A DNA stretch of 64,000 bases. Origin: Chrysoperla carnea (taxonomy: Eukaryota; Arthropoda; Insecta; Neuroptera; Chrysopidae). Under the pieces are notes generated by a model. The model did no database searches. It was not told where the DNA came from and saw only the letters and a list, made by a program, of their open reading frames with translations. The position numbers and the translations under genes are program-made. Where the stretch lies: contig NC_058341.1 in NCBI RefSeq assembly GCF_905475395.1, positions 61,573,501 through 61,637,500 on the forward strand, written 5' to 3'. Positions 47,292 through 60,554 of this stretch are shown here, piece after piece (positions within the stretch are counted from its first letter, which is position 1; every line of letters begins with the position of its first letter).

Positions 47292-47853
47292 TTAAGGTAG
47301 TTCCTCCGCGACAGTCCAGTCAAAAAGTTTTGGACTAATACTATCATTCAGTGCATTAACTGTGCTATGACTATTATACATATACCATATATTATTTTCA
47401 CAAGACTGTAGTTACACACTAATTTATCTCCTATACGTATACACACACACACTATGATATATACCTTTACCATTAGTTTTTATATCTTTTCCACAAAAAA
47501 ACATCGCTAAAACGGATTATTTATTTAAGTTTTTTATCGAAACTATATGGTAAATAATTTTTATTTTTTTTATATATTTTCTAAATATAGTATTCTATAT
47601 TATATTAGTTTTTCATAGAGATGGTGAACGTCATTCATTGATAAATAAATATAATATTTGTAAATTTGTGTATTTTTATACGCTTCTCCCATGTACACGT
47701 ACAAATTGCGTCACTTTTAATTGCTAATATCTCATGTATGGCATGGTAAATCATCTTCTAATTTTAACAGCATGTGTATTATGAATTAAGTATTTTATAT
47801 TCTGAGTTTTGAGAAATTCTTGAAATATCACTTTCGTGTAGGTACTACCTTAA
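47292..47853. mobile_element. TTAA-flanked MITE (GGTAGT ends), 562 bp
   Basis: TTAA at both ends (47292-47295, 47850-47853). Inside these the ends match at 16 of 20 positions (GGTAGTTCCTCCGCGACAGT against the reverse of the right end). A TTAA target is typical of piggyBac-type elements, but these ends do not begin CCC, so the superfamily is open. Confidence 0.65.
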
Positions 47854-48618
47854 ATCAATATTGGTCCAATAATTAATTTCTATATGAATTACTCGTCTTA
47901 AAAAATTTATTATCACCATACATGTTTCGATATCAGATAACTAGCAATAAAAGTTAACAACCATTTTGATTCGTTTAAAAAAACATAACACTTAAAAAAC
48001 TTTATTTGAATGTTGAGCCATTGAATAACAGAAAGATAATTTTATCGTTTGTTTATGTTTTCAACTGTTATGGTCATTAAAAATTGTCATTTTTAGATAC
48101 ATCATTAATTATCTATCCACAAAGTAGTAATTTCCCTAAAACGATGTCACATAAAAAATAGGTCGTTATATTATATTGTTAAAGATATTTTTAAAGAAGA
48201 CAATGTTTTTATTAAAAAAACACTTGCATCATTTTTTAAACTATCAAAATATAAATTATTTATCAAAATAGTTTAAAATTATGTTTCGGATTTGGATTTA
48301 GGATTGACAGTAGTTTTTTTTTTTTTTAAATCAATTTAATTTTCTAATGCAAACCAGAAAAATAAAGAATTTTTGTAGAGATAACTATTTTAATAAGCTA
48401 GTCCCAGAATTTAGCCTTTTTAAAAAATTTATTTCAAAAAAATCATACTGAGAAGTCGAATGTTGAAATTTTGGATTTAGAATTATTGAAACATCTTGTT
48501 GTAAATCTCGTTTTTATAATTGTTCATATAACGCTATCGAAAATTTTCGAATTACTAATCGAAATAGATTTTTTGATTTTCAATCAAAATATCCGTTTTG
48601 AAAATTCTTGGATTCATT

Positions 48619-48947
48619 TTAAGGTAGTACTATCGGTAATAAACTTTGCATTCAGAATTTAATGAAACTTGGCATAGTTTTCCATTATTATATCATAATT
48701 AACAAGTTAAATTTTTAGTAGGGGCCTTCAGAGAACTGAAAAAAATATAATTTAAAGATATTTTAACATTAATCCTTATGGGAAATCACAGATTTTTATT
48801 TTATTTCAAAAAACTGGACGTTCAGATTTTCAGTTCTCTGAAGTCCCCTAAAAATTTAACTGGTTAATTATGATATAATAATGGACAACTATGCCAACTT
48901 TCATTAAATTCTGAATGCAAAGTCTATTACCGATAGTACTACCTTAA
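48619..48947. mobile_element. TTAA-flanked near-perfect foldback MITE, 329 bp
   Basis: Two arms of about 115 bases that match with only a few changes, starting TTAAGGTAGTACTATCGG and ending in its inverse, around a short loop. It shares GGTAGT(A) ends and the TTAA target with the neighbouring element at 47292, so both probably used the same transposase. Confidence 0.85.
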
Positions 48948-49621
48948 CTATTTTAGAAACGCACAAGGAAGTGCCTAATGTCCACATCAAATTTTATGCA
49001 ATTATGGAATAATTCCAAAATCGAACGTAGTACAAAATCATTTTTCCATAATTTGTCTTTAAATATTTTTTTATTTTTTTGGTACGGAACACTAAATAAA
49101 CGAAGAACTATTATTGTTCTTCATTAAATCACATAATAAATAATATTTTTTTCTTAAATCACAACAGGATAGTTTTTTCCCAAACCATAGAAAATACTTT
49201 TATTTAAGTAGTTTTAGAATCTATATGGTGTTTTTTTTTTAAACTGTTGGAGAACAAAGTTGTTTATCACAAAATGTAACTAACCAACATAGAGGGAATT
49301 ATTTTTTTATGCATATAAATTAAATTTTGTTGGACGAATATAAAACAAATCTTTAGAAGAAAAAAAAAATTAAACATCTCACATTCACTTAAAGCCACAA
49401 TTACATGAATAACAGTTTACAATAATAAAGAGCGATAAAATAAAACGAAAAACAAATAGTGTGTTGTAATGAGAAAAAATCTTTTTTTGTGTGTCGTCAC
49501 TTTGTCGATAAGGTTATGCTCATAATTGTTGATTTCGATAAAACAACAAAGATAAGTTTGTGGTAATAAATTTAAAGTAATTAATTTTCATTAAAAAAAA
49601 AATTATGCAAGTACGTTTTTA

Positions 49622-49908
49622 TACCATTTTGGCATAGATTTACACCATCCTCAGGCAAATAAACTTTTACCAAATTTGTATACTTGCGGACTTTAAAAAT
49701 ACGACAAAGATGTATATTGGATATATTTGGTGGCATTAAAACACATATTAATTAATGTGTATTTTCCAACCACCAAATATATCTGATATTCAGCTTTGTT
49801 GCATTTTTAAAGTCCGCAAGTATATATAGTTTCAAGAATAGTGTTAATTTTGTACAAATATTTAAAAAAATTGACTTGAATGAAAATGGTGTAAGTCTAA
49901 ACCAAAAC
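49622..49908. mobile_element. Foldback MITE M6 with long central hairpin
   Basis: Outer pair TTTTGGCATAGATTTACACC / GGTGTAAGTCTAAACCAAAA. The central hairpin of ~70-base arms runs from TACTTGCGGACTTTAAAAAT (49681) to ATTTTTAAAGTCCGCAAGTA (49822), with an ATTAATTAAT loop. Confidence 0.75.
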
Positions 49909-50219
49909 CACCCCACAAATAAGTAAAAAAACTTTACGTTTTATAAAGTTTGGCTCATAAAGGCGACCAGTTTTTGTTCCAGTGTCATCATCTGACATAT
50001 GTTTAAAAGGTTTAATGAAAGGAGAAAACAATATTTTAATCATATAACACAATATGGTGGCTAAATTTTTCAATTTTTTGTCGTTTTGCATACCATTATT
50101 AAACATATGTTTGATAATTAGTGTAAATTTGTCTTTAGATCATAAAATTGGCATTAGATACTAAATATTATGGATAAAAATAATGTAATGAAATTCAATC
50201 GATAAAATGGAAAGAAAAA

Positions 50220-50530
50220 CGTGAATTATCTATATCTCTAACGGTTTACAAGAAAAAATGACCTTTGTTGCTTATTTACGGGCTCGACCTCACTGTTTAC
50301 TCCCTAAGCACGCTATATAAATTTCAGTTTGATATCTCTGTTCGTTTTTAAGTTATCGCGTTTACGGACAGATAGACGGACAGATAGACAACCGGAAATG
50401 AACTAATTAGGTGATTTTATGAACACCTATACCAAAATTTTGTTCGTACCATAAATATGTTTAAGCGTTACAAACTTGGGACTAAATTTAGTATACCTTG
50501 ATATATTTCATATATATGTACATGGTATAA
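50220..50530 (-). repeat. Dispersed repeat R1, copy 4 (partial)
   Basis: Minus-orientation partial copy with TCTCTAACGGTTTACAAGAA, a GACAGATAGACGGACAGATA tract and TTACAAACTTGGGACTAAAT, followed by the ATATTTCATATATATGTACA end. Confidence 0.7.
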
Positions 50531-50813
50531 TAAACAAAATTTAAATAATAAATCTTGTTCCATTGAAATTCAATAGAACACTGATTGTACATCAAAAAAC
50601 TTGAATAATGTAACAGTGACTTTAGAAATAACTTTTTTTGAAAACAACATACATTATGAGTTGTTTGCATAGTTTAGCTAGGTTATAGAGTAGATCAAAC
50701 TTTTAAAGTTATAAGAGTGTTAGTATTATATGGTTTGTATGTATGTTGGCTTGTTGTGTTGTGTGTTGGACCGCCACACAGCTGCGTTAGCATCCACATA
50801 ATATAATACTCAC

Positions 50814-50885
50814 AACAAGAAGAATAGTGTCGTCGGCAGACTGGCGCCACTTGGTGAGGCAAGCGCATTCCACACAGCACCAACT
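50814..50885 (-). promoter_or_regulatory. Candidate promoter and non-coding first exon of net
   Basis: About 150 bases (50740-50890) are clearly richer in G+C and CpG than the AT-rich surroundings and do not look repetitive. On the minus strand an arthropod-type initiator TCAGT (A at 50885) is followed 72 bases later by a strong donor GTGAGT at 50813. Splicing to the net acceptor at 43482 would give a 7.3-kb intron. No TATA box or clear DPE was found. This is inference from composition and two short motifs. Confidence 0.3.
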
Positions 50886-50899
50886 GAAACGTACACAAT

Positions 50900-53740
50900 A
50901 TTATCTTTTATCCAACAACTATACTATAACAGTATACCGTATGTTCATTCTAAAAAAGGTACTCTAAGTTTCTCTATCAGGTAAACTTTTTTTGTTCTAC
51001 GATGCAATTATTTTGAGTTCTTAAGATTTATGTAATTTTTATACTGAATGAGCCATAAAAAGGCTAGAAAACATTCAGATTTTTATTGTATGTAGGGTAT
51101 CGTATTAACAAATAGAATAAAATACGAAATTGAGATTAAAAATCGAATATGTCTCCCAAAAAATAGAAACATAACCAAAAAACCTGAATACAGTGTTTTG
51201 AATTGTTATTTTTAATCGATACTTATATATGCTAGTAAAGCATGATCTGTGACTAAATTTAGTAAAGTTTCTGAAATGTGGTTTTTAAGACGGTGTTAAA
51301 GAATAGCATGGCCTCATTGTGTTACTAGCGAGTAAGTGATAAGACTGAACTTAGCAAAAGAGAACATGAATCAGTGGCAGATTTGCACATTTGCCGCCAG
51401 TAGGCTATTCAATTTTCGCCTTCCCTACTAAATTTTACAATTCAATACGCTAGTTCACAACTCCCGTTATTAGTATGATTTTGAACTTAGAGATCATTGT
51501 GTCAGTTGATAGATTTTTCTTACAACTTAAGATTTAGTCAAGTTTACTCAAAAAATAGTCTTTTTACTTATAGTCTAAACATAACGATACGAGCAATATT
51601 CCTTTTAAATTAATTGCTAACAATTCTTTTTATGGTGGCAATGAAATCAATTAAGTAATGAAAGTTTTTACATTGCTTGTTTGCGAGGGTTTAAATCCGT
51701 AAAATCACCAATTATATCGTCATATATGCATAAAAGACCTAAGATGTTTAGATCTCCTTAACTTAAAGTAGATTGTTGATAGTTTTTCACTCGTTTTATT
51801 AACAAAAGCTTCTCTGACCAATTACTGCTTCTCTTAACAATTTTTTGCTGGTGTACTTATAGCCATGCGAAGTGCTATATCCAAGTATCGAAAAATTGAA
51901 CTTTTTCTTGAATATTTCTGCTTCATATAATCGAATTGAGGGGAATAAAAAAATAATTGTTTATTATGAATTTCTGGTTCGACCTTGCCTGCTGTCGAAC
52001 CCTGAACGTAGAAAAAAAAACCCAAAATTTCAACTTTCGATATTTTTAACTTTCTCTGATAACTTTTCTGGCAAGATATCAGCCTTAAGTTGCTACTCTA
52101 CTGCTACATCCTTAACTATATAAAAGAACAATTGGTATACACACGGTATACAGTACAAGACATAGCAATGAGTTAGTAAGTCGTGTCTTTGGCGACAAAT
52201 CAACAAAACATAATACATATAACACTGTTATCCATACTATACCCTGGTGCATGGTAGGCTAAGCAAAGCAACCATACCATAGCATACGAACATAGCCATC
52301 ATATTGAATGAAGAAACATCTGTGTACATGAGTTGTTATGGGATAAATGTATTATGGATTTGGGATCGAATCCACTCTCCTAGTCTATACTATATTAATA
52401 TTCCACTTGTTCAATGAGTTTTACACTTGCATGCATTACATGCATACATATGTGAATATTGTAAATAATATTTGATAATTAACCAGATGGAAAAGATTAT
52501 TTATTTAATTTCTTTTTTTACTTATATTTAATTCCTTCTTTTTGAATTTATTATTTACAAAAAAAAAACTGAGCTATTATTTTATTTAAAAAAAAATGTT
52601 TTTTTTTTCATATCTTCTAATTAGGTTAGATTTAGATTCTTTTTGTTTTATTTAATTTGATATTTTAATTAAATTTTTGTTATTTAAATTAATTGTTTGT
52701 TTTTATTTTTGAAAATTACGTCATCTATTTGTAAAATCATCTGTTTTCAAAAACAATTAAATATTAAATATTGTGTTGTAATTTGTAAAATACCATCTGT
52801 TTTTGAAATATATTTTCTATTTTAATGGAACGCCTACGATTTCTTGCTTATAGTGTCACTATGCAATTAATTTGTATTTAGAGGTATTTCAAAAATTCTG
52901 TTTTGTTTAAAATTTTATATTACTAGTTTGAAATGAATTGGCCAAAATAAATATTTACATATTGGGCGGAATCTGAAAAATTTCCTGTCAAAATTTTAAA
53001 TCAACACGATTTTTGACTTGTAAGTGAATTTAAAAAAAATGATCATATGATAAATTTGTAATTAAATTTAGTTTCTATCTAAATTTCAAATTTTGTCTTC
53101 GAATATGTATATATCATTTATATGTCTATAAATATTTTCCAAAATAAATATTAAACTATCCAAAAATGGTCATACTGAACTGATTCACTTTCCTTATGAT
53201 TTTTATTTCCCTTTTACTAATTATAGCTCGAACTGATTTTCTAACTAACAATTCTTTCGACTTTTTTTTGAGAAATTTCGATTTTTTTTTTCTTAATTTG
53301 ACTTTAAATCGATTATTTTAAGATAAAGAGATAAACGACTTAAATTTTTCGAGAGTTATTTTCGGGCAAAAATTTGATGACAATTTTTTCATACACTCAT
53401 TTTTTAATGTTCTTTTTATATTGTCAACACCTTAAACCGAACAGATCGAATTTTATTATTTCTTTTTTCGGGATGAAAATAATAACATTCTGTCAAAGTT
53501 AATTCAATTTTTTTTAAATTCACAATTTATAATAAATTATTATTAATGCTTAAATATTATAAATTATATTCTCTTATTATATCTCATTTGTAAATGATTT
53601 GTACCTACATGATTATCACAAATCAATAATAAATAAAATATGACGTCATCATTGATGCGTGACGCGTGATAAATCTTTTTACTGGGTATCAATCAGTGTA
53701 ACAAAACAATACTATGTATGTATAATAAAAACTGTATATA
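50900..53740. other. Gene-free AT-rich stretch
   Basis: No coding exon or clear repeat. 52130-52480 has slightly higher complexity and lacks repeats seen elsewhere in the window. 52490-53640 is extremely AT-rich. Confidence 0.45.
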
Positions 53741-53746
53741 AATAAG

Positions 53747-54525
53747 TACAGTAGAACCTCGATAATGTAAAACCCTCTATAAATTAACACATTTTATTTT
53801 GTTCCCTTCTTCTCAGAGCCTAAAACTAAAACCTCTTCTACTTAAAATACATAGCTTCTATAATTGAAAAAAAAAAATTGGGTATACTAAGTTTAGTCCC
53901 AAGTTTGTAACGCTTAAAATATTGGTGCTACGAGCCAAATTTTGCCATAGGTGTTCATAAAATCAACTTAAAGAGTCAATTTCCGGTTATATGTCTGCCA
54001 GTGAAGAAACATTTTAGTGTCAAAAACGAAAATAGATATCAAGATAAATTTTTATAGCGTGCTCAGGACATAAAAAGTGAAGTTGAGTTCGGTAATGAGC
54101 AACAAAGGTCACGGTAAATAGGTTCGTAGAACCCATCCTATAAACTGTTAGAGATAGAACAAAAGTTTAAATGTAAAAGTTATTCTTTATAAAAATAGAA
54201 ACAACTTTAGATAATAGAAATCACTGCTTACCCGTGAGGGTGCTATTTATGAAAACCTTTGGTTTCCATTTTCTCAAACTACAAAAGATAGTTGAGTTGA
54301 GTTGAAAATTGCAGGTGGCTTTAACTGCAAAGTGAAACATTCTCGAAAAACGGGAAAAAATTCTTGAAAACCAAAAAAAATTATAATTGTGTTGGTTTTT
54401 TAAACTTTTCTAATTTATAAAAGAAATAATGCAAGCACTGAGTAAACATGGTATTGCAAGAATTAGTTCAGTCAAGTCAAACCCTTCGTAGGTTAAAAAT
54501 TCGTTACTTATCGAGGTTCGACTGT
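53747..54525. mobile_element. pogo/Tigger-type MITE with nested repeat R1
   Basis: Left end CAGTAGAACCTCGATAA and right end TTATCGAGGTTCGACTG are inverted repeats of the Tc1-mariner pogo/Tigger type. Most of the interior is a copy of dispersed repeat R1 (about 53885-54450). Confidence 0.7.
53885..54450 (+). repeat. Dispersed repeat R1, copy 5 (nested in pogo-type MITE)
   Basis: Plus-orientation copy from GGTATACTAAGTTTAGTCCC to AAAGAAATAATGCAAGCACT. It lies wholly between the inverted ends of the MITE at 53747-54525. Confidence 0.75.
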
Positions 54526-55162
54526 TTATGTATCTGTTATATTATATAACTTTTAATTCTGATTTAATGTTCATGTATAAGTTGCTACTTATATTATATA
54601 GGGATGGCTGACTGACTGACTGACTAACTATAACTAACTGGATGGATATGCATGGATTGTTGCCATAATGTAGCACGTGACACATGCGATTATCATTGTA
54701 GTACATCATTTTTATTAAAATAATGTTTTAAGTATACGTACATATATATATAAATGTGATGTACAAATTATCGTTAAAAGTTTGCGATTTTATACGTTTA
54801 AAAAGTATATAAGGTGTTTAAAAAAAACTACTTTAGTGTGATTATCTGTTTAAAACAGAGAGCGGTTGTTTTTGATTATTCGTTTAAAACCGTTTTTACC
54901 ACTGTTCAAAAAAACTTCTATAACGTTTCATCAATGATACCATCATTTATGAAATAATATTGCCTATCTATAAATAAATCGTATTATTATTTTAAAATAC
55001 AGGTGATATTATTTATATAAATGATACAAACATTGTATGAAAACTCAAATTAATACCTAAAAAATGAAGCGGCGCCCAATTAGAATACTGATAAAATTCT
55101 TTCACATTAAAAAATTTAAATAATATTTCTAAATAGTCTATCGAATCACTTTATTTATATTT

Positions 55163-55470
55163 AAGGAGCTCCATAAACTACGTGGCCCAATTCTTGATTC
55201 TTTGGAACCTCTCTCGTCTTCCATGCAGCCTACCTTAGTCTTATAGCCCCCCCCCTTCCCTGATGGAACGTAATGTTTTTATTATCAAGTCAAAAAGAAA
55301 TTTTTTATTTTCGGTTAACAAATTTTAAAAAAAATCTTTTTAAATTATGCCAAAAAAAAATTACGTAACTTGACTTTATTTCCACCCGTCCCTGACATAG
55401 CTCAGCGTTTTTGATTTAGCCCCCCCCCCTCTTGGCTGAGTCAAGTGGTTTATAAATGTTTCCTTATTTC
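55163..55470. mobile_element. Degenerate MITE with CCATAAACTACGT end
   Basis: Left AAGGAGCTCCATAAACTACG and right CAAGTGGTTTATAAATGTTTCCTT are imperfect inverted repeats. C9-C10 runs flank an AT-rich middle with TTACGTAACTTGAC. It resembles a repeat widespread in arthropods, recalled but not searched. Confidence 0.5.
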
Positions 55471-55787
55471 TTAAGATATTTCTATTATAATATCCATAAA
55501 ATATGTCACTCATTAAATCTGAGGAAGGTTATCTAAGACCTGTGAAAATATTATCAGGTCAGGCGCTAGCCCATTGCCTGAAAAAATATAGTTTATTTTT
55601 ATCCATATTATCTGTGGCAAAATTTATGGATAACCCGTAAGTAGCACACATATTATTGCTAAAATATTATTAAGAAAAAGGTGGATTATATTTGCGGTAA
55701 AAGTATATAAGCTTGTAAAGAAATAAGGTGTAATTTTTGACACATCTTTTAAATTAAATTTTTTTTCCCTGTTTAAAAGTCTGCCAT

Positions 55788-55901
55788 AGTTCTATCAAAT
55801 CAAAGTGGCACAGAGCAAACGAGAGTGTAGATATGAGTGCACATAAGAGATATAATCCATATATATCTCTTTCGCAGTGCCCACTTTGATTTGATAGAAC
55901 T
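55788..55901. mobile_element. Small palindromic MITE, 114 bp
   Basis: AGTTCTATCAAATCAAAGTGG and CCACTTTGATTTGATAGAACT form a 21-base perfect stem. Inside lies a second GAGATATAATCCATATATATCTC stem. Confidence 0.65.
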
Positions 55902-57689
55902 CTACTCTAACTATAGTTATTTCTGTTACAATCACAATATTAGTAACAGCTTTAAATAATGACTTTTTTTTTATAAAAAAACACATACGGTATAATATTA
56001 AAACATTTATAAGTATTAATAAAAATAATATTTTCAAATAAATAAATAAAAAAGTGTTGTTGATTGGTTTATACACCAGATGTTCAACACACAAACTTAC
56101 ACTACACATACATACTCGACACTCGTTCCTACATTACATACTGTATGTAATATATTAATAAAATGCGGTCGGGTCGTTCTTCGTTCCATGAATATATTTT
56201 ATATATATATATTTTATTTTTTTAATGATTCATTTTAAATGTCATAAATTTTCTTTAAAAAAAATTAATTTTGTTATTATTTATCCTATGTTTTTGGTTT
56301 TTTTTCTCGTTATTTGCTTTTTAATGGTTGGTGCAATTGGTTATAGGTAGTACGATTACGCTATTTGTTGCAGCAGTTTTTTTTATTAAATATATTGTGA
56401 ATATATTTCATCTTCAGATATTTCTTCTTTCTTCCACTACTGTTAAAAAGTCTTCTGTAAAATTCATAAATTTACGACCCTATTCAAAAAGTTACATGGG
56501 TATAGTGTTAGAAAATTCTAAATTTTTGGATACTTATTAAGGATATTATAATACAGTTACCATCAAAATTTGACATCGATTAGCCGTTTATAACTCGAAA
56601 TAAAATTAATTAAAGTTCGAATCAATAACACGGAGAGGTTGTTTTTAACAAGTTTTTAATTTTAGGAAAAAAAAAATCACTTTTTCAAAAAACTAAGAAT
56701 TGAAAAAAGTAAAACAAAAATTATTGATCATTTGATTTTTGAAATATAATAACGCAAAATTAACCAATTTTATTGATGATAGAAATTGGTTGTAAGAGAA
56801 GTAACTATAGTAGAAATTTGTAAACAACTAATAACTTACTGTATGTTTGTGTACATATAGTTGTACGGTACAGTATAGACAAAAATTATTCCTAAATTAT
56901 TTCATTACAAGAAGTTCATATACATTTATTGCAAGACAAGATAATTATTAATAATTTATGAATTTAGTTCATTTAAAAATATACATCATTTGAAGTTTTT
57001 CGAGATAAATATACCGAAATAACTCTTTTGTTAAAGTTTTAAATTTTCATTGTACCAATAGAATTTAAATTTAAAATAATATATAATAAATAAATAAAAA
57101 ATAAATAAATTATTTTATAATTTGACCAAGTGTTGATTAAAATAAATTACTTTAAAACCAACACACAACATAAAGACTTGCACACCTGTTCTTAAGTAAA
57201 TATTCTGCATTGCCATTACATTGCATGCATTGCATTGTTATGTACATTGCACAATGTTTTTACTTTAAATTAAATAAAACAATTGTATTACGTACGAACA
57301 TTAGTTAAGTACATACATTACAGAATTAATAACATACGTTTATAAGTAGTCGAAACGAAACCACAACGATTTTAGTTCTGAGAATAGACTTTTTTTGTTT
57401 ATTATTATTTAGTACTTACTAAATTTTTCGTAAACATTTTGAGCCTATATTTTCAGAAAAACTTAAACTAGCTCGAAGGGATTGTTTTACACAACTAAAA
57501 TATATGCACAGTTTTGTGGAAAATAGTCATAATTCATTGAGTATATCAGAAAAGATGGCCATGAATTATTTTACATTTATTCTTTTAAATTTTACAGAAA
57601 TCTTTTATTTCTAGTTCAAAATAATGATCGTAGATGGAGCAGTAGAATGCCAAACTAAATTTAATTAAAATTAAAAAAAAAAATATCTT

Positions 57690-57835
57690 TATGAATTATA
57701 GCTCATGTGTTGTTATTCTGATGTATGAGCTATATTTTTATACAGTTTCATTCAAATCCATTCTGTAGTTTTTGCGTCAAGGCGTTACAAACAAACAAAC
57801 ATCCTTACTTTCACATTGATAATATATAATAGAAA
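57690..57835 (+). repeat. Dispersed repeat R4, copy 2
   Basis: ATGAATTATAGCTCATGTGT, then TTCATTCAAATCCATTCTGT and GGCGTTACAAACAAACAAAC, ending in CTTTCACATTGATAATATAT. Confidence 0.55.
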
Positions 57836-57954
57836 ATTAATTTGAAGACTTGAAAGTTTCAAAAAAGTAATATTTCTGCTATGTTGATGATCATATTTGT
57901 TGACGATGTATCTTAGCTCACTCTTTTGTTACCCAAAGGATAGTGCTGGTTGTA

Positions 57955-58235
57955 TGACCACCAAGGCAATTTTAGATTTAGGGTTTGAATTTGTACCTTA
58001 TTTTCAACTTGATGATGAATTTTGTTATAACTTCATGTATGTAGACGAAAAATATTAATGAAATTTTTCGATATATGCCTTGGCTTTCGAAATATCGAAA
58101 AATAAATATTAAAACAAAATTTTCAAATTTCGATATTTTGAAAATTACTCCAGATATCGAAAAATTTTATTCTTACTTTTCGTCTTACAATTATCAAGTT
58201 ATAACATGATTCACCATCAAAATTGAAAATATATA
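57955..58235. mobile_element. Foldback MITE M7, copy 2
   Basis: TTATTTTCAACTTGATGATG through TATAACTTCATGTATGTAGA, a central tract of repeated ATATCGAAAAA, and an inverted TCAAGTTATAACATGATTCA arm. Confidence 0.6.
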
Positions 58236-59319
58236 TTTTTTAAATTTATGTCTCTATTACTGTGTTTTTGCATTTAAAAAGGTAAATTTAAAAAAAAAAA
58301 AAAATGACGTTGTTCACGAAACTACAACAAATACATTTATCATGAATACTTGTAGCAATAAATAGAATTAAAATTAATGGTAAAACACATTGAATCACAG
58401 TAGGAGATTGATTGATATAACTTTTTTTCTATACAAAATATATAAAACTAATTATAAACAATTATTAATACATATTATAAATAAAATAAAATATAAAATA
58501 TATATGTATACATATTTACATACATAAATAATATGATCTATTTAAATATATAAATAAATATACATAAATCCTTCATTATATAAACATTCATTTCCGTCCA
58601 TCCGTTCATATTATTAATATATGCAATACATGTATAGAGATAGATGGTTAATTATTATTTATTTAAAAAAAAATTATATGTATACTTAAACAAGACTAAT
58701 ATATGTATTAAAGCCACTTAATGTAACGTTTAGTGGCCTTAGTGGTAGGTACCAGGATCCTTTTTTTAAATTGGCATGTTGACAAGTGTAAACCATATCC
58801 TTGCAAATATACAGGATGATATAAAACATCTGGTACAAAAACTAACAATATTAATTTACAAAAACTAACAGACAACTTCTTATATCATTAAGGATATACG
58901 AGCGCCAGGGAAATTTTGAATAAAAGGATTGATTTTTTTTTTCATATGAAGTTGGACTAATTCTAAATTAATTCTGAAAATTTAAAGGGGGGGGGGCGGT
59001 TGAACGATTATTTATATTGTTCTTAAATAACTGGCAAAGATCATTAAAAACTAATACAAATAATATAAAAAATGGAAATAAATTAAGAGAAAATAGGATT
59101 AACAAATAATCGTGTAAAAATGATTATTTCTCTTAAGCGACTTTCATTGAATATAAGACTTTTTCGATTGTTTTACATAGATAAAAGTATATGTAACAAA
59201 TAATCAGTTTTCAATTTTTTTTAGTGTAAAAACTATCTCTGATAACCTTGGTTGAACAGATGACCATAAATTATATCTTAATGAAATGTCAAAGCAATCA
59301 ATGTAATTTTTTTAAATGT

Positions 59320-59430
59320 ATATCTTTATAAATTATAGCTCATGTGTTAATCCATTCAATAGTTTCTGTGTGAAAGCGTAACAAACAAACGAACAACCTC
59401 ACTTTCACATTTATAATACATAGGGATAGA
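59320..59430 (+). repeat. Dispersed repeat R4, copy 3 (shorter)
   Basis: ATAAATTATAGCTCATGTGT, then CCATTCAATAGTTTCTGTGT and GCGTAACAAACAAACGAACA, ending CTTTCACATTTATAATACAT. It lacks the middle section of copy 2. Confidence 0.55.
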
Positions 59431-60554
59431 AGTTTGCACATATAGATTAAAGATGTAGATCCCAAATTTATCAGATAATGATAAGTGGATAAGTTAAACA
59501 TGATTAGGAGGGTGGAGAATATGTCAGTCAAAATCAAATATGAATAATTTGTTTTAATTCGCAAAAATCCATTTTTTAAATGTAAAATAAAAAAAATTTT
59601 CGAATTTTTCGTAAAAATTATTTATTTACTTCTTGAATTTTCAGATCAAAGTATTGTCGCAAATAAATAATTTTTAAGGAAAATTCAAATATTGTTTTTT
59701 ATTTAATGTGGGTATTTTGCAATTTAATTCTTTACGACTTGTAATGAACTATATCGCTTAACCTTTTCTAACTATCATAATCGAATCAGCATGTTTTCTT
59801 TATACGAATGACAAGCTCCAAGTATAGAATGACAAGACATAATCGACTTAATTTTACAACGCTTTCATCCAAATTTCTCTTGAATCGAGAATATTTCATT
59901 TAAATAAAAAAATCAATTGATTTTTCTTATACTTTGATATTTAAATATTCTTCACAACACTTCCCATCACATTTCCCTTGCGTCCCTATTTTTTGTGAAT
60001 AATAATAACTTACACTACATAGAAAATAAAAAATAGAATATAATTTGTTTCTGAGAGAGTTATTTCTAGCATTTTTACAATTGGTATGGGGTTTCGACAA
60101 TTTGACAGAAATATATTCCAACTGTTTATAAAATGTATATTTGTGTAGAACCATGTGTTCTTTATCGTTGTCGAATAACAACAACAGCATCATATATAGC
60201 ATTGCTTGCCATCATAAAAGATCATCATGGGAGATTAAGAAGTGTCAAAATATCAGATAAACTTAAATATAAAAAAAAGTATATTTTTAAAAATACATTA
60301 AAATATGTTGTTTTGTTACATGTTGGTTTGTATTGGGACTTAAATCATCGGGGGCGGGAGGAAGTTCGCAATTTTATCTACACCTATATCCGCGTTGTAA
60401 AAACACAGACTTCTATTTCTGGAACAGTCAGTTAAAAAAAATTCGTTGAATTTACTAAAGTTGATAACTTAATGATTGGTTATAGTAGTTGTGTACACAC
60501 AGATACTGCGGTCAGTCAAGAGAACGATAGAACATGGGTCAGATAAAGTTGAAA

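Noticed and set aside
60133-60435. 100-codon plus-strand frame
   Set aside because: No recognisable domain, typical AT-rich codons, no splice context; open by chance.
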